A stretch of 64,000 nucleotides of DNA from Roseomonas mucosa (GTDB lineage: Bacteria; Pseudomonadota; Alphaproteobacteria; Acetobacterales; Acetobacteraceae): NCBI GenBank assembly GCA_945878375.1, contig CAMDWG010000001.1:62001-126000 (forward strand). The letters run 5' to 3'. A program made the translations under genes and the position numbers. A model generated the notes under the pieces. That model was not told the origin of the DNA. It did no database searches and saw only the letters and a list, made by a program, of their open reading frames with translations. Shown piece by piece: positions 25,612-33,991 of the stretch. Position 1 is the first letter of the stretch; each line of letters opens with the position of its first letter.

Positions 25612-26802
25612 CTAAAGGCCCGCGCGCATCCGGCCCGGGTTGAAGACGCCGGCCGGGTCCAGCGCCGCCTTCACCCGCGCGCCGATGGCGACCAAGGCGG
25701 GCGGTTCCTCGGGCAGCACCGCGACGGCGGCGCGGAGCGGTTCCGGCGCGCGGAACAGGGTGAAGGTGCCGCGCGCGGCGCCGGCGGCGGCCATCACGGC
25801 GGCATGGGCGGCCCCGCTCGCAGGCCCCGCGATCCAGACCAGCCCACCGCCCCAATCCAGCAGGCAGCGGCCGCCCTGCGCCGTCGCGGCGGCGACGACT
25901 GCGGGGGCCGCGCTCGGCCGGACGGAGACGCGCCACACCGCCTCCCCCTCCTCAGCCCCCAGCGGGGTCGCGTCACGGATCGCGGTCCAGAGGGGGACGG
26001 ACTCCGCCGCCTCCAGCAGCCGCGCTTCCCCATGCGGGGCCAGATCCTCGGCCAGCCGCCCGCAGCGATAGGCGACGGAGGTGGCGAAATCCTCGATGCG
26101 GAGCAGCGCGACCGGCCCGGCCAGCGATCCGTACCCGGCCGGCAGCAGCGCGGCGCCCGTGACGCCATAGGGGCTGCCAAGCCCCGCACTCAGCGCCCGC
26201 ACGCCGGCGGCGATGTCGGGCACGCGGATGGCGAGCGTCGCGGAAGTCTCGGGCCGCGGCAGCACCTTCAGCGTCACTTCGGTGATGACGCCGAGCGTGC
26301 CGTGGCTGCCCGCGAGCAGCTTGCAGAGATCGAGCCCCGTCACGTTCTTCAGCACGCGCCCGCCGGAGCGCACGACCTCTCCCGCCCCGTTCACGAAGCG
26401 GATGCCGAGCAGATGGTCGCGCATCGCGCCGACCGTGATGCGCCTTGGTCCGGAGAGATTCGCCGCCACGATCCCGCCGATCGTCGCCGGCACGTCGCCC
26501 CCGAAGATCGCGCGCGTATCGGGCGGCTCCGGCGCCAGCATCTGCCCGCCCTCGGCCAGCGTCGCCTCGATCTCCGGCAGCGGCGTGCCGGCGCGGGCGG
26601 AGATGACCAACTCCGTCGGGCGATACAGCGTGATGCCGGTCAGGTTGCGGGTGGACAGCGTGCGCGCCGCCTGCACCGGGCGCAGCAAAGCGCGCTTGGT
26701 GCCGCACCCTTCGATGGCCAGCGGTTCGCGCGCGGCGGCGGCGGCCGCGACGGCGGCGGCGACGCCCGCTTCGTCCGCAGGGGCGAGCAGCGCCGCGCTC
26801 AT
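25612..26802 (-). CDS. glcE: Glycolate oxidase FAD-binding subunit GlcE
   Basis: This is a 396-residue FAD_binding_4 protein. The N-terminus binds FAD (ELVISARAGTPLPEIEATLAEGG, split here as the PCMH core; IGGIVAANLSGPRR; MRDHLLGIRFVNGAGE; NVTGLDLCKLLAGSHGTLG). It is shorter than GlcD at the C-terminus, as normal for GlcE. It forms the catalytic complex with GlcD and GlcF that oxidises glycolate to glyoxylate at the membrane. The start overlaps the glcD stop by ATGA, so the two are co-translated. Confidence 0.9.
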   Translation of the reverse strand: MSAALLAPADEAGVAAAVAAAAAAREPLAIEGCGTKRALLRPVQAARTLSTRNLTGITLYRPTELVISARAGTPLPEIEATLAEGGQMLAPEPPDTRAIFGGDVPATIGGIVAANLSGPRRITVGAMRDHLLGIRFVNGAGEVVRSGGRVLKNVTGLDLCKLLAGSHGTLGVITEVTLKVLPRPETSATLAIRVPDIAAGVRALSAGLGSPYGVTGAALLPAGYGSLAGPVALLRIEDFATSVAYRCGRLAEDLAPHGEARLLEAAESVPLWTAIRDATPLGAEEGEAVWRVSVRPSAAPAVVAAATAQGGRCLLDWGGGLVWIAGPASGAAHAAVMAAAGAARGTFTLFRAPEPLRAAVAVLPEEPPALVAIGARVKAALDPAGVFNPGRMRAGL

Positions 26803-28241
26803 TCAGCGGCGACCTGAAGCGGAAAAACCTTGTGCGGGTTCAGCAGCCAGCCGGGGTCGAAGGCCGATTTGATGCGGCGCTGCTGGTCCAGCTCATGCGC
26901 GTGGAACTGCACATGCATCAGGTCGCGCTTCTCGACGCCCACACCGTGTTCGCCGGTCAGGCAGCCGCCCACTTCCACGCAGAGCTTGAGGATGTCGGCG
27001 CCGAAGGCCTCGGCCTTCCGGAAGCTTTCGGGGTCGTTGGCGTTGAACATGATGAGCGGGTGGAGATTTCCGTCGCCGGCGTGGAAGACATTGGCGACCT
27101 GCAGGCCGTATTGCTCGCTCATCTCCCCGATCCGGCGCAGCACCAGCGGCAATTCGCCGGTGGGGATGGTGCCGTCCATGCAGAGATAATCGGGGCTGAT
27201 CCGCCCGACCGCGCCGAAGGCACCCTTGCGGCCCTTCCAGATCGCCATGCTTTCCTCGGCCGAGGTCGCGACCTTCATGCTGATCGGGTCGAAGCGGGCG
27301 CAGATCTCGCGGATCCGGGCCAGCAGGTCGTCCTGTTCGGCGACGCTGCCTTCGACCTCGATGATCAGCAGCGCCTCGGCATCCAGCGGGTAGCCGGCAT
27401 GGGCGAAGGCCTCGCAGGCATGGATGCAGGGCTTGTCCATGAATTCGAGGGCGACGGGGATGATCCCCGATCCGATGATCGCATCCACCGCCGCGCCGGC
27501 GATGTCGGTCGCCTTGAAGGCGGCGAGCATGGCGCGCGCGCCTTCCGGCCCGCGCAGGATGCGGACCGTGACTTCGGTCACGATGCCGAGCTGGCCTTCG
27601 CTGCCGGTCATCAGGCCGAGCCAGTCATAGCCCGCCGCATCCAGATGGGCGCCGCCCACCTCCACGATGTCGCCTTCCGGCGTGACGAGGCGCAGGCCGA
27701 GCAGGTTGTTGGCGGTCACGCCATATTTCAGGCAATGCGCGCCGCCCGAATTCATGTTGACGTTGCCGCCGATCATGCAGGCGAGCTGGGAGGACGGATC
27801 GGGCGCGTAGAAGAAGCCCTCATGCTCCACCGCCTTGGTGATGCCGAGATTGGTGACGCCCGCTTCCACCACCGCCAGGCGATCGTCGAAATCGATCTCC
27901 AGGATCCGGTTCAGGCGCATCAGCCCGATCACCACCGCATCCTCCAGCGGCAGCGCCCCGCCCGACAGCGACGTGCCCGCGCCGCGCGGCACCACGCGGA
28001 TGCCCTGGCTGTGGCAATAGCGCATCACGGCCGCGACCTGTTCGGTCGAGGTCGGCAGCACCACCGCCAGCGGCGGCATGCGATAGGCGGTCAGCCCATC
28101 GGTCTCATAGGGCTTGAGGCGGGTGGCCTCGCTGATCGTGCCTTCGCCCAGGGGTCCATTGGGGCAGATGGCGCGGAGGGAGGCGACGATCTCCGCGCGG
28201 CGGGCCAGGATATCGGCCTTGGGCGGCGGCAAGCTGATCAT
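26799..28241 (-). CDS. glcD: Glycolate oxidase FAD-linked subunit GlcD
   Basis: The 480-residue flavoprotein carries the PCMH FAD site (GIRVVPRGAGTSLSGGALP, CMIGGNVNMNSGGAHCLKYG, MTGSEGQLGIVTEVT) and the C-terminal oxidase domain with VFHAGDGNLHPLI and LTGEHGVGVEKRDLM. It holds the glycolate-oxidising flavin. The start at ATG 28241 is preceded by CGGGAGTCATGCA. It heads a two-gene glcDE operon. The 600 bases upstream hold no convincing gene but do hold one copy of a dispersed repeat. Confidence 0.92.
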   Translation of the reverse strand: MISLPPPKADILARRAEIVASLRAICPNGPLGEGTISEATRLKPYETDGLTAYRMPPLAVVLPTSTEQVAAVMRYCHSQGIRVVPRGAGTSLSGGALPLEDAVVIGLMRLNRILEIDFDDRLAVVEAGVTNLGITKAVEHEGFFYAPDPSSQLACMIGGNVNMNSGGAHCLKYGVTANNLLGLRLVTPEGDIVEVGGAHLDAAGYDWLGLMTGSEGQLGIVTEVTVRILRGPEGARAMLAAFKATDIAGAAVDAIIGSGIIPVALEFMDKPCIHACEAFAHAGYPLDAEALLIIEVEGSVAEQDDLLARIREICARFDPISMKVATSAEESMAIWKGRKGAFGAVGRISPDYLCMDGTIPTGELPLVLRRIGEMSEQYGLQVANVFHAGDGNLHPLIMFNANDPESFRKAEAFGADILKLCVEVGGCLTGEHGVGVEKRDLMHVQFHAHELDQQRRIKSAFDPGWLLNPHKVFPLQVAAE

Positions 28242-28856
28242 TGCATGACTCCCGGCTCCGAGCGCGGAACATGGCCGCGCCAAGGGCCGGGGGCAAGGCA
28301 AGGGTAGCGTGGCCAGGGCAGCGCCCGATCGTATGGAGCCGCTCCGCGGTTTGGTCGATCGGGCATAAGCTGCTCTGAATTCATGATTTCCAGAGCAGGA
28401 GATTCGATCTGACCGGCTCCGGGCAGATCGGATATCGCTCTCGCCATGGGCGGGCAAACCGGAAAGCCGACGCTCGGCGCGGTGCTCGACGATGTGCAGA
28501 TCTCGGAGGCCCCCAGCACATCCGCCTCGGCAAGCGCCCGCCCGGCCCGTGCACGGAAGCCCGCGACGCGGCCGGCGGTGGCCGAGGAGAAGAACGGGCC
28601 GTGCACCACGCCAAGACGGTGGCACCCGTCGGCGAGCAGTGGACCTGCCCCCCTCGAAGCGGTCCGCCGGTCATGTCGTCCGGCGGCAGCGAGGAGGTTA
28701 CTGGGATGGCGCGGAAGAAGGCGCACAGGCCCGTGCGAGTGCGCCAGGGTTCGAAGCGTCGCGGCTCACGCCCTGGCAAGGGATGGCGCCTCCCCGCCCG
28801 CAAGAACCGGCAGCCGCTGGGCGAAGTCCGGGACAGCGGCCCGCCCAACCGGCCTC
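28242..28856. other. Intergenic stretch upstream of glcD, no confident gene
   Basis: No reading frame here has a credible start plus recognisable protein. The glcD promoter should be in its first part. It contains an 80-base dispersed repeat copy (28361-28440) that includes an inverted CTGCTCTG/CAGAGCAG pair, and a GCCGC-TCC-GCGGT hairpin near 28338-28351. A minus-strand open frame at about 28400-28660 has some protein-like composition and might be a gene remnant, but I cannot name it. Confidence 0.5.
28361..28440 (-). repeat. Dispersed ~80-bp repeat, copy A
   Basis: Read on the minus strand, this segment aligns over its whole length with 44255-44333 on the plus strand, with one gap and about three quarters of positions identical. 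Shared blocks include GAGC-ATATC, TCAGA, CTGGA, CATGA and CAGAGCAGC-TATGCCC. Both copies lie in non-coding DNA upstream of operons. The function is unknown; a genome-wide intergenic repeat family is likely. Confidence 0.65.
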
Positions 28857-29357
28857 CTACATCAGCAATCTGTCCTCGATGGCTGCGATGCCGGCCCGCG
28901 CGCAGTCCTGGTCTGCGCCGCCGGATGGTCCGCCCGACACGCCGACACCGCCGACGATCGAACCGGCCGCCTCCACAGGCACACCACCGCCAAGGAACAG
29001 GAAGCCCGGGATGTGGCGGATCGCGCTGTTCAGCGAACCGCTCTGCGTCGCTTCCGCCAGTTCCTCTGTGGGAACGCGGAAGGAGACGGCGGTGCGCGCC
29101 TTGAGCACCGCCGTGTCGGGGGTGTGCTGCCCAGCCAGCGAATCGCGCAGAACGACCTGCGCCACGCCGAAGCGATCCGTGACCGCGACCGCCACCTGGA
29201 AGCCGCGGGCGCGACAATCCGCGAGCGTCGCGCGCGCGAGGTCCAGTGCCAGGTCGGGCGACATGACGCGGAACTGGTTGAAGTCCTGCGCCGGCGCTGG
29301 CAGCGCGGGCAGCGCCATGAGGCCAGCGAGCAGCGAAAGCCGTTGAATCCTGCGCAT
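28857..29357 (-). CDS. GlcG/HbpS-type heme-binding family protein, exported
   Basis: The 166-residue protein has a signal peptide (MRRIQRLSLLAGLMALPALPAPAQ) and an HbpS/GlcG domain: ALDLARATLADCRARGF, VAVTDRFGVAQVVLRD, then GGGVPVEAAGSIVGGVGVSGG near the end. HbpS proteins bind heme or other small ligands and act in redox sensing; GlcG is the homologue in glc operons. Despite lying near glcD, this gene is coupled to the thioredoxin gene upstream, whose stop overlaps an in-frame ATG at 29381 (ATGA). It is therefore more likely part of the cytochrome-thioredoxin operon of the sulfur island. The start may be 29381 or 29357. Confidence 0.8.
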   Translation of the reverse strand: MRRIQRLSLLAGLMALPALPAPAQDFNQFRVMSPDLALDLARATLADCRARGFQVAVAVTDRFGVAQVVLRDSLAGQHTPDTAVLKARTAVSFRVPTEELAEATQSGSLNSAIRHIPGFLFLGGGVPVEAAGSIVGGVGVSGGPSGGADQDCARAGIAAIEDRLLM

Positions 29358-29377
29358 GGTGGTCTCGCCTTTCCTCG

Positions 29378-29767
29378 TCATCGTTGCAGCCGGGCGACCA
29401 GCGATTCGGCCTGCTGCCAGAAAAAGGTGTCGCCGTTATAGCCGGTGATGCGACCAAGCTCGGCGCCGCCCCGGACCAGAACGAAGGTGGGCGTGAAGCG
29501 CCAATTGGCGATGAAGCGCAGATCCGCGGGCAGCCCGGCGCTCACATCGACGCGGCGGAGCGGGGCGCGCGCGCCGAGGTCGGAGCGGTTCCAGGCCTGT
29601 TCGCCAACATCGCGCAGCCAGCGCCGGCAATAGGGGCAGTCGCCGCGCTCGAGGAAGACCAGCCGCGCGGTCTCTGCAGCCTCCGCGCGGATGGCTCCGC
29701 GGCCGGCGCAAAGGCCGGCCGCGCCGAGCAGGATCGCTCGTCTGGTGGTCGCGCTACCGCGCCGCAC
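29378..29767 (-). CDS. Exported thioredoxin-fold protein (SoxS/SoxW-like)
   Basis: The product has a Tat-like leader (TTRRAILLGAAGLCAG) and a short thioredoxin domain with the active site GDCPYCRRW and the cis-proline segment FTPTFVLVRGG. Periplasmic thioredoxins of this type in sulfur oxidisers (SoxS, SoxW) keep SoxY's swinging-arm cysteine or cytochrome thiols reduced. I use the GTG at 29767, which gives a 14-base overlap with the cytochrome gene upstream; ATGs at 29815 and 29830 are alternatives that overlap it more. The stop overlaps the start of the HbpS-like gene. Confidence 0.75.
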   Translation of the reverse strand: MRRGSATTRRAILLGAAGLCAGRGAIRAEAAETARLVFLERGDCPYCRRWLRDVGEQAWNRSDLGARAPLRRVDVSAGLPADLRFIANWRFTPTFVLVRGGAELGRITGYNGDTFFWQQAESLVARLQR

Positions 29768-30143
29768 CGGTCGCCTGCCGCAGATACGCGATGAGGTCGG
29801 CGATCTGCTGGTCATTGCGAAGGCCCGCAAAGGCCATGCTGCCGCCGGGCACGTACTCCCTCGGGTTGCGGAGATACGCGCTGACGGTCTGATCGGTCCA
29901 GGTCAGCCCGCCTTCGCCACGCGCCTTCATCGGCGCGGAATAGCGGAAGCCGGCGACGCTGCCGGCCTTGCGGTCGAACATCCCGTGCAGATTGGGCCCG
30001 ACGCCGTTGCGCCCGCCCTGATCGACCGAGTGGCAGGCACGGCATTGGTTGAACACGCGCTGGCCATCCGCCGCGTTCTGCGCCGCGGCAGGCTGGGCAA
30101 GAAGGAGCATGCTGGCAGCCAGCAGGCTGAGACGAAAAGGCAT
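29754..30143 (-). CDS. Class I cytochrome c (c2/c550 type), periplasmic
   Basis: The 129-residue precursor has a signal peptide ending near AAAQ and one heme site, CRACH, in GQRVFNQCRACHSVDQGG. The NGVGPNLHGMFDRKAG segment and a distal methionine in GGSMAFAGL complete a class I cytochrome c of the c2/c550 type. It probably takes electrons from the sulfur enzymes nearby and passes them to a terminal oxidase. It is the first gene of a minus-strand operon with a thioredoxin and an HbpS-like protein, and is divergent from fccA. It is not SoxX by sequence pattern. Confidence 0.87.
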   Translation of the reverse strand: MPFRLSLLAASMLLLAQPAAAQNAADGQRVFNQCRACHSVDQGGRNGVGPNLHGMFDRKAGSVAGFRYSAPMKARGEGGLTWTDQTVSAYLRNPREYVPGGSMAFAGLRNDQQIADLIAYLRQATGAAR

Positions 30144-30248
30144 GGAGTTCCCCCGGTTTTCTTGGGGCAGCAGGCGCTGCCACGGCGCAGGAAACCCGCA
30201 GGACCGATTCAGATCAAGTGCTCTATGGACTTGGGCTAAGTGTTTTGT

Positions 30249-30265
30249 GATAGTCTGAAACTGTG
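30249..30265 (+). promoter_or_regulatory. Motif shared by the two divergent sulfur-gene promoters (fccA side)
   Basis: ATAGTC-TGA-AACTGTG lies in the 140-base gap between the cytochrome c gene and fccA, ending 18 bases before the fccA start. The same motif, as ATAGTC-GT-AACTGTG, lies in the soxY/peroxiredoxin gap. Thirteen fixed bases recur in the same orientation, so a common regulator or promoter element is likely. The ArsR-family protein encoded at 38500 is a candidate binder. Confidence 0.5.
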
Positions 30266-30283
30266 TTGAGGGAGGAAGCCGGC

Positions 30284-30589
30284 ATGAACCGGACTTTGGG
30301 CTTGGCCATTCTGATGGCCGGGCTAGCGGGGCCGTCCATGGCCCAGAGCGAGCAGGCCACCTTGCTGGCCGGCGCCTGCCAGGGTTGCCACGGCGTGGCG
30401 GGTAGCGGGGCCAGCGGTATCCCCGCGATCCAGGGGACCATGTCGCGAGCCGAGTTCGTCACCGCGATGCAGGACTTCCGTGCCGATCGTCGCCAGGCGA
30501 CGGTGATGGGCCGCATCTCGCGCGGCTACACGGATGCGGAGTTCGCCGCCCTCGCCGCGATCTATGCCCGGCCGGAGGCCCGCCAATGA
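30284..30589 (+). CDS. fccA: Flavocytochrome c sulfide dehydrogenase, cytochrome subunit (FccA)
   Basis: This small 101-residue precursor has a signal peptide (MNRTLGLAILMAGLAGPSMAQ) and a single heme site, ACQGCHG. TMSRAEFVTAMQDFRADRR and the C-terminal MGRISRGYTDAEFAALAAIY match the c553-like subunit of flavocytochrome c. It receives electrons from the FAD of FccB during sulfide oxidation. GGGAGGAAGCC sits before ATG 30284. The stop overlaps the fccB start (ATGA), typical of this obligate pair. Confidence 0.87.
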   Translation: MNRTLGLAILMAGLAGPSMAQSEQATLLAGACQGCHGVAGSGASGIPAIQGTMSRAEFVTAMQDFRADRRQATVMGRISRGYTDAEFAALAAIYARPEARQ

Positions 30590-31872
30590 CCATCGCCCGT
30601 CGATCCCTTCTCGGCGCGAGCGCCCTGCTCGCCATGCCCTATGCCGCCCGCGCCCAGGCGCGGCCGCGGCTGGTGATCCTGGGCGGCGGCTTCGGCGGCG
30701 CTTCCGCCGCGCGATTCGCACGCGACCATCACCCCAATCTCGACGTCACCTTGATCGAGCGGTCGCGCCGCTTCACCACCTGCCCCTACGGCAACCTCGT
30801 GCTCGCCGGGCGCCGGCGCGTGGAGGAGATCACCTTCGGCTATGAGCAGCTGGCGGCGCGCGGCGTGCGCGTGCTGCATGCCGAGGCCGCGGCGGTGGAT
30901 GGCGAAGGCCGGACCGTGCGCCTCGCGGACGGGACGCGCGTGCCCTATGACCGGCTGATCATGTCGCCGGGCATCGACCTGCGCTGGGGCGCGGTCGAGG
31001 GCTATGATCAGGCGGCGAGCGCAAAAATGCCGCATGGCTGGATCCCGCATCTCCAGCCGATCACCGTGCTTGCCGAGCAGCTGCGCGCCATGCGGCAGGG
31101 TGGCGTCTTCGTGATGGCGATCCCCGACAATCCGTTCCGCTGCCCCCCCGGCCCCTATGAGCGGATCTCGATGGTCGCGGACTATCTGAAGCGCCACAAT
31201 CCGACGGCGAAGATCATCGCGCTCGATGCGAAGAACGGCTTCTCGAAGCAGCCGCTGTTCCAGGATGCCTGGGCGGAACTCTACCCCGGCATGGTGGAAT
31301 GGCGCGGCGCGTCCAATGACGGGCGCGTCGTGCGCGTCGATGCGGCCGCGATGACGGTCGAGACCGAGTTCGGCGACACGGTGAAGGGCGACGTCATCAA
31401 CGTGATCCCGCCGCAATTCGCCGCCGGCATCGCCCGCAATGCCGGCCTCGCGGCCGAGAGCGGCTGGTGCCCGATCAAGGCCGAGAGCTTCGAGAGCGCG
31501 CGGGTGCCGAACATCCATGTGATCGGCGATGCCACCATCGCGGCGCCGATGCCGAAATCGGGCTATGCCGCATCCTCCCAGGGTAAGCAGGCGGTCGCCG
31601 CGGCGGCGGCGCAGCTTGCCGGCCGTCCGGTGCCGGACGCGGTCTATTTCAACACCTGCTACAGCCATGTCGGCGAGGATTACGGCATCAGCATCGTCGG
31701 CGTGTTCCGTGCCACCGGCGGCAGGCTGACCGAGGTGCAGGGCTCCGGCGGCATCTCGCCGCGCAACACCGCGCTGCAGGGCGACCGCCGCGCCGAACAT
31801 CGCCGGCTCGAGGCGATCTACGCGGATGGCTGGTACGAGAGCATCACCAAGGAGATGTTCGCCCTGGCCTGA
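30586..31872 (+). CDS. fccB: Flavocytochrome c sulfide dehydrogenase, flavoprotein subunit (FccB/SoxF)
   Basis: The 428-residue protein begins with a Tat signal (ARRSLLGASALLAMPYA) and an FAD dinucleotide fold (LVILGGGFGGASAARF, later VIGDATIAAPMPKSG). Two cysteines expected to form the sulfide-oxidising disulfide are visible in PFRCPPGPYER and FNTCYSHVGEDYG. It oxidises sulfide to sulfur or polysulfide in the periplasm and reduces FccA. The Tat leader fits export of a folded, FAD-loaded enzyme together with the cytochrome. It is co-translated with fccA and followed by soxC 22 bases later. Confidence 0.92.
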   Translation: MTIARRSLLGASALLAMPYAARAQARPRLVILGGGFGGASAARFARDHHPNLDVTLIERSRRFTTCPYGNLVLAGRRRVEEITFGYEQLAARGVRVLHAEAAAVDGEGRTVRLADGTRVPYDRLIMSPGIDLRWGAVEGYDQAASAKMPHGWIPHLQPITVLAEQLRAMRQGGVFVMAIPDNPFRCPPGPYERISMVADYLKRHNPTAKIIALDAKNGFSKQPLFQDAWAELYPGMVEWRGASNDGRVVRVDAAAMTVETEFGDTVKGDVINVIPPQFAAGIARNAGLAAESGWCPIKAESFESARVPNIHVIGDATIAAPMPKSGYAASSQGKQAVAAAAAQLAGRPVPDAVYFNTCYSHVGEDYGISIVGVFRATGGRLTEVQGSGGISPRNTALQGDRRAEHRRLEAIYADGWYESITKEMFALA

Positions 31873-31894
31873 GGCCGGGCGAACGGGAGGCACC

Positions 31895-33175
31895 ATGGAC
31901 ACCACGCAACACGCGGCGTCTCGGCGCCGGCTTCTGGTGGCCGCGGCCGGTAGCGCGGCCGCCGCCGGCATCGCGACCGGCCACCCGGCCATCGCGGCCG
32001 GCAATCCGGAGAACCAGCCGCCGAACCTGCCCGAATGGGGCCGAACCCTCGGCCCGGGCGTGATCGAGGAAGCCTACGGCACGCGCAGCAGCCACGAGGC
32101 GCATGTGGTGCGCCGCTACGTGCCGTGGCTGACGCCCGACCGCGTCTCCTCGATCTCCTTCACGCCGCTGCACGAGATGCACGGCATCATCACGCCGTCG
32201 AGCCTGCATTTCGAACGCCACCATGGCGGCGTGCCCGAGATCGTGCCGGACGACTACCGGCTGATGATCCACGGCATGGTCGATCGGCCGCTGGTCTTCA
32301 CGCTGGAAGACCTGAAGCGCCTTCCTTCCGTCTCGCGCATCCATTTCGTGGAATGCCCGGCCAATGGCGGGATGGAATGGCGCGGATCGCAGATGTCCGG
32401 CTGCCAGTTCACCCACGGCATGCTGTCCTGCTCCGAATGGACCGGCGTGCCGCTGAAGGTCCTGCTGGCGCAGGCCGGCCTCAAGCCCGGTGCGTCCTGG
32501 CTGCTCGCGGAAGGCGGCGACGCCAGCCACCTGACGCGCTCCATCCCGATGGCCAAGGCGCTGGACGACATCATCGTCGCCTATGGGCAGAACGGGGAAG
32601 CGGTGCGGCCGCAGCAGGGCTATCCGGTGCGGCTCGTCGTGCCGGGCTGGGAAGGCAATACCTGGATCAAGTGGCTGCGCCGGATCGAGGTCGGCGACCG
32701 GCCCTGGTTCACCCGCTGGGAAACGCGCACCTACACGGACCTGATGCCGGATGGCGTCGCGCGGCAGTTCACCTTCGTCAACGAGGTGAACAGCGTCATC
32801 ACCAACCCCTGCCCGGAAAAGCCGCTCAATGGCCGCCCGGGCTTCGTCGAGATCAGCGGCCTCGCCTGGTCCGGCGCGGGTGCGGTGCGGCGCGTGGATG
32901 TCTCGGTGGATGGCGGCAACACCTGGCGCACGGCCGAATTGCAGGCGCCGGTGCTCGACAAGGCCTGCACCCGCTTCCGGATCAACTGGGAATGGCGGGA
33001 AGGCCAGCGCGCCTTCCTCCAGAGCCGCGCGATCGACGAGACGGGCCGCGTGCAGCCCTCGATCCAGGCGCTGCGCGGCGCCCGTGGCGTCGAGAGCATC
33101 TACCACAGGAACGCAATCCAGACCTGGCTGGTCGAGCCGGATGGGACGGTCGTGAATGTCCAGATCGATGCATAA
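31895..33175 (+). CDS. soxC: Sulfite dehydrogenase/sulfur dehydrogenase molybdenum subunit SoxC
   Basis: The 426-residue precursor has a Tat leader (SRRRLLVAAAGSAAAAG) and the sulfite-oxidase molybdopterin fold. The cysteine ligand to molybdenum is in FVECPANGGMEW, the MHGIITPSSLHFERHHGG pattern is typical, and the C-terminal dimerisation domain (RRVDVSVDGGNTWR) is present. SoxC with SoxD removes six electrons from the SoxY-bound sulfane sulfur. GGGAGGCACC precedes ATG 31895. The 3-prime end overlaps soxD by 20 bases. Confidence 0.93.
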   Translation: MDTTQHAASRRRLLVAAAGSAAAAGIATGHPAIAAGNPENQPPNLPEWGRTLGPGVIEEAYGTRSSHEAHVVRRYVPWLTPDRVSSISFTPLHEMHGIITPSSLHFERHHGGVPEIVPDDYRLMIHGMVDRPLVFTLEDLKRLPSVSRIHFVECPANGGMEWRGSQMSGCQFTHGMLSCSEWTGVPLKVLLAQAGLKPGASWLLAEGGDASHLTRSIPMAKALDDIIVAYGQNGEAVRPQQGYPVRLVVPGWEGNTWIKWLRRIEVGDRPWFTRWETRTYTDLMPDGVARQFTFVNEVNSVITNPCPEKPLNGRPGFVEISGLAWSGAGAVRRVDVSVDGGNTWRTAELQAPVLDKACTRFRINWEWREGQRAFLQSRAIDETGRVQPSIQALRGARGVESIYHRNAIQTWLVEPDGTVVNVQIDA

Positions 33176-33938
33176 GGCCCTGATGGTCCTGGCCGCCGGC
33201 GCGGCGCTTGCCGGTTCCGGCTTCGCCCTGGCGCAGCAGCCCGCGCCGGCCGATCAGGCGGCGCGGCGCGCAGCTCTCTACACGCCCTTCACGCCGCCGC
33301 CGGGTGCGCGGACCACGGCCGATATGGCATGGCCCGCCCCCGCCGGCGTGGTCCTGCCGGCCTCGATCCCCGGCATCGGCCGCGCCGCCACGCCAGAGGA
33401 GATCGCCGGCTGGGATATCGCCGTCGGCGGCGATGGGCGCCGCTTGCCGCCGGGACGCGGCAGCGTCGCGGACGGCGAGGAGCTGTACCATACCCATTGC
33501 GCGGCCTGCCACGGCGAGTTCGGCGAGGGCATGGATCGCTGGCCGGCGCTGATGGGCGGGCGCGGCTCGCTCAACACCGATCAGGCGCGGCGCACCGTCG
33601 GCTCCTTCTGGCAGCACGCGCCGGCGGTGTTCGACTATGTGCGGCGCGCCATGCCCTATGCGGCGCCGCAGAGCCTGACGAATGACGAGTACTACGCCAT
33701 CACCGCCTACATCCTGAACCTGAACGAGCTGGTGCCGGATGATGCGGTGATGGATGCGGATGCGCTGCGGGCCATCCGCATGCCCAACCGCGACGGCTTC
33801 GCGCTGGAAGCACGGCCCGATACGCCGGATGTCGCCTGCATGACCAATTGCCGCGAAGGGCGTGCGGTGCGGATCGACGTGGATAGCCGCCAATTCGTGC
33901 AGCCGGGATCGCATTCCGGCTTCTCGGAGCCGCAATGA
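33156..33938 (+). CDS. soxD: SoxD-type cytochrome c subunit of sulfur dehydrogenase
   Basis: The 260-residue exported cytochrome has one heme site, HCAACHGEFGEGMDRWPALMG, and a characteristic GSLNTDQARRTVGSFW segment, which fits the N-terminal half of SoxD. The C-terminal part has only VACMTNC, not a CxxCH site, so this is a mono-heme form; Paracoccus SoxD is di-heme. It accepts electrons from SoxC. ATG 33156 lies inside soxC and ATG 33168 is an alternative start. It closes the fccA-fccB-soxC-soxD operon. Confidence 0.88.
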   Translation: MSRSMHKALMVLAAGAALAGSGFALAQQPAPADQAARRAALYTPFTPPPGARTTADMAWPAPAGVVLPASIPGIGRAATPEEIAGWDIAVGGDGRRLPPGRGSVADGEELYHTHCAACHGEFGEGMDRWPALMGGRGSLNTDQARRTVGSFWQHAPAVFDYVRRAMPYAAPQSLTNDEYYAITAYILNLNELVPDDAVMDADALRAIRMPNRDGFALEARPDTPDVACMTNCREGRAVRIDVDSRQFVQPGSHSGFSEPQ

Positions 33939-33991
33939 CGGCATGACGCGGCCGGAGGGCGGCAGCGCCCTCCGCCGCTCGGCGCCGCGCT

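Noticed and set aside
28446-29441. Long frames on both strands around 28.4-29.4 kb
   Set aside because: They overlap the supported HbpS-like gene in other frames, or cover repeat DNA, and lack motifs.
29754-30143. Cytochrome c considered as the missing SoxX
   Set aside because: It has a class I c2/c550 pattern (CRACH, NGVGPNLHG, GGSMAFAGL) rather than the SoxX pattern, and no SoxA accompanies it.
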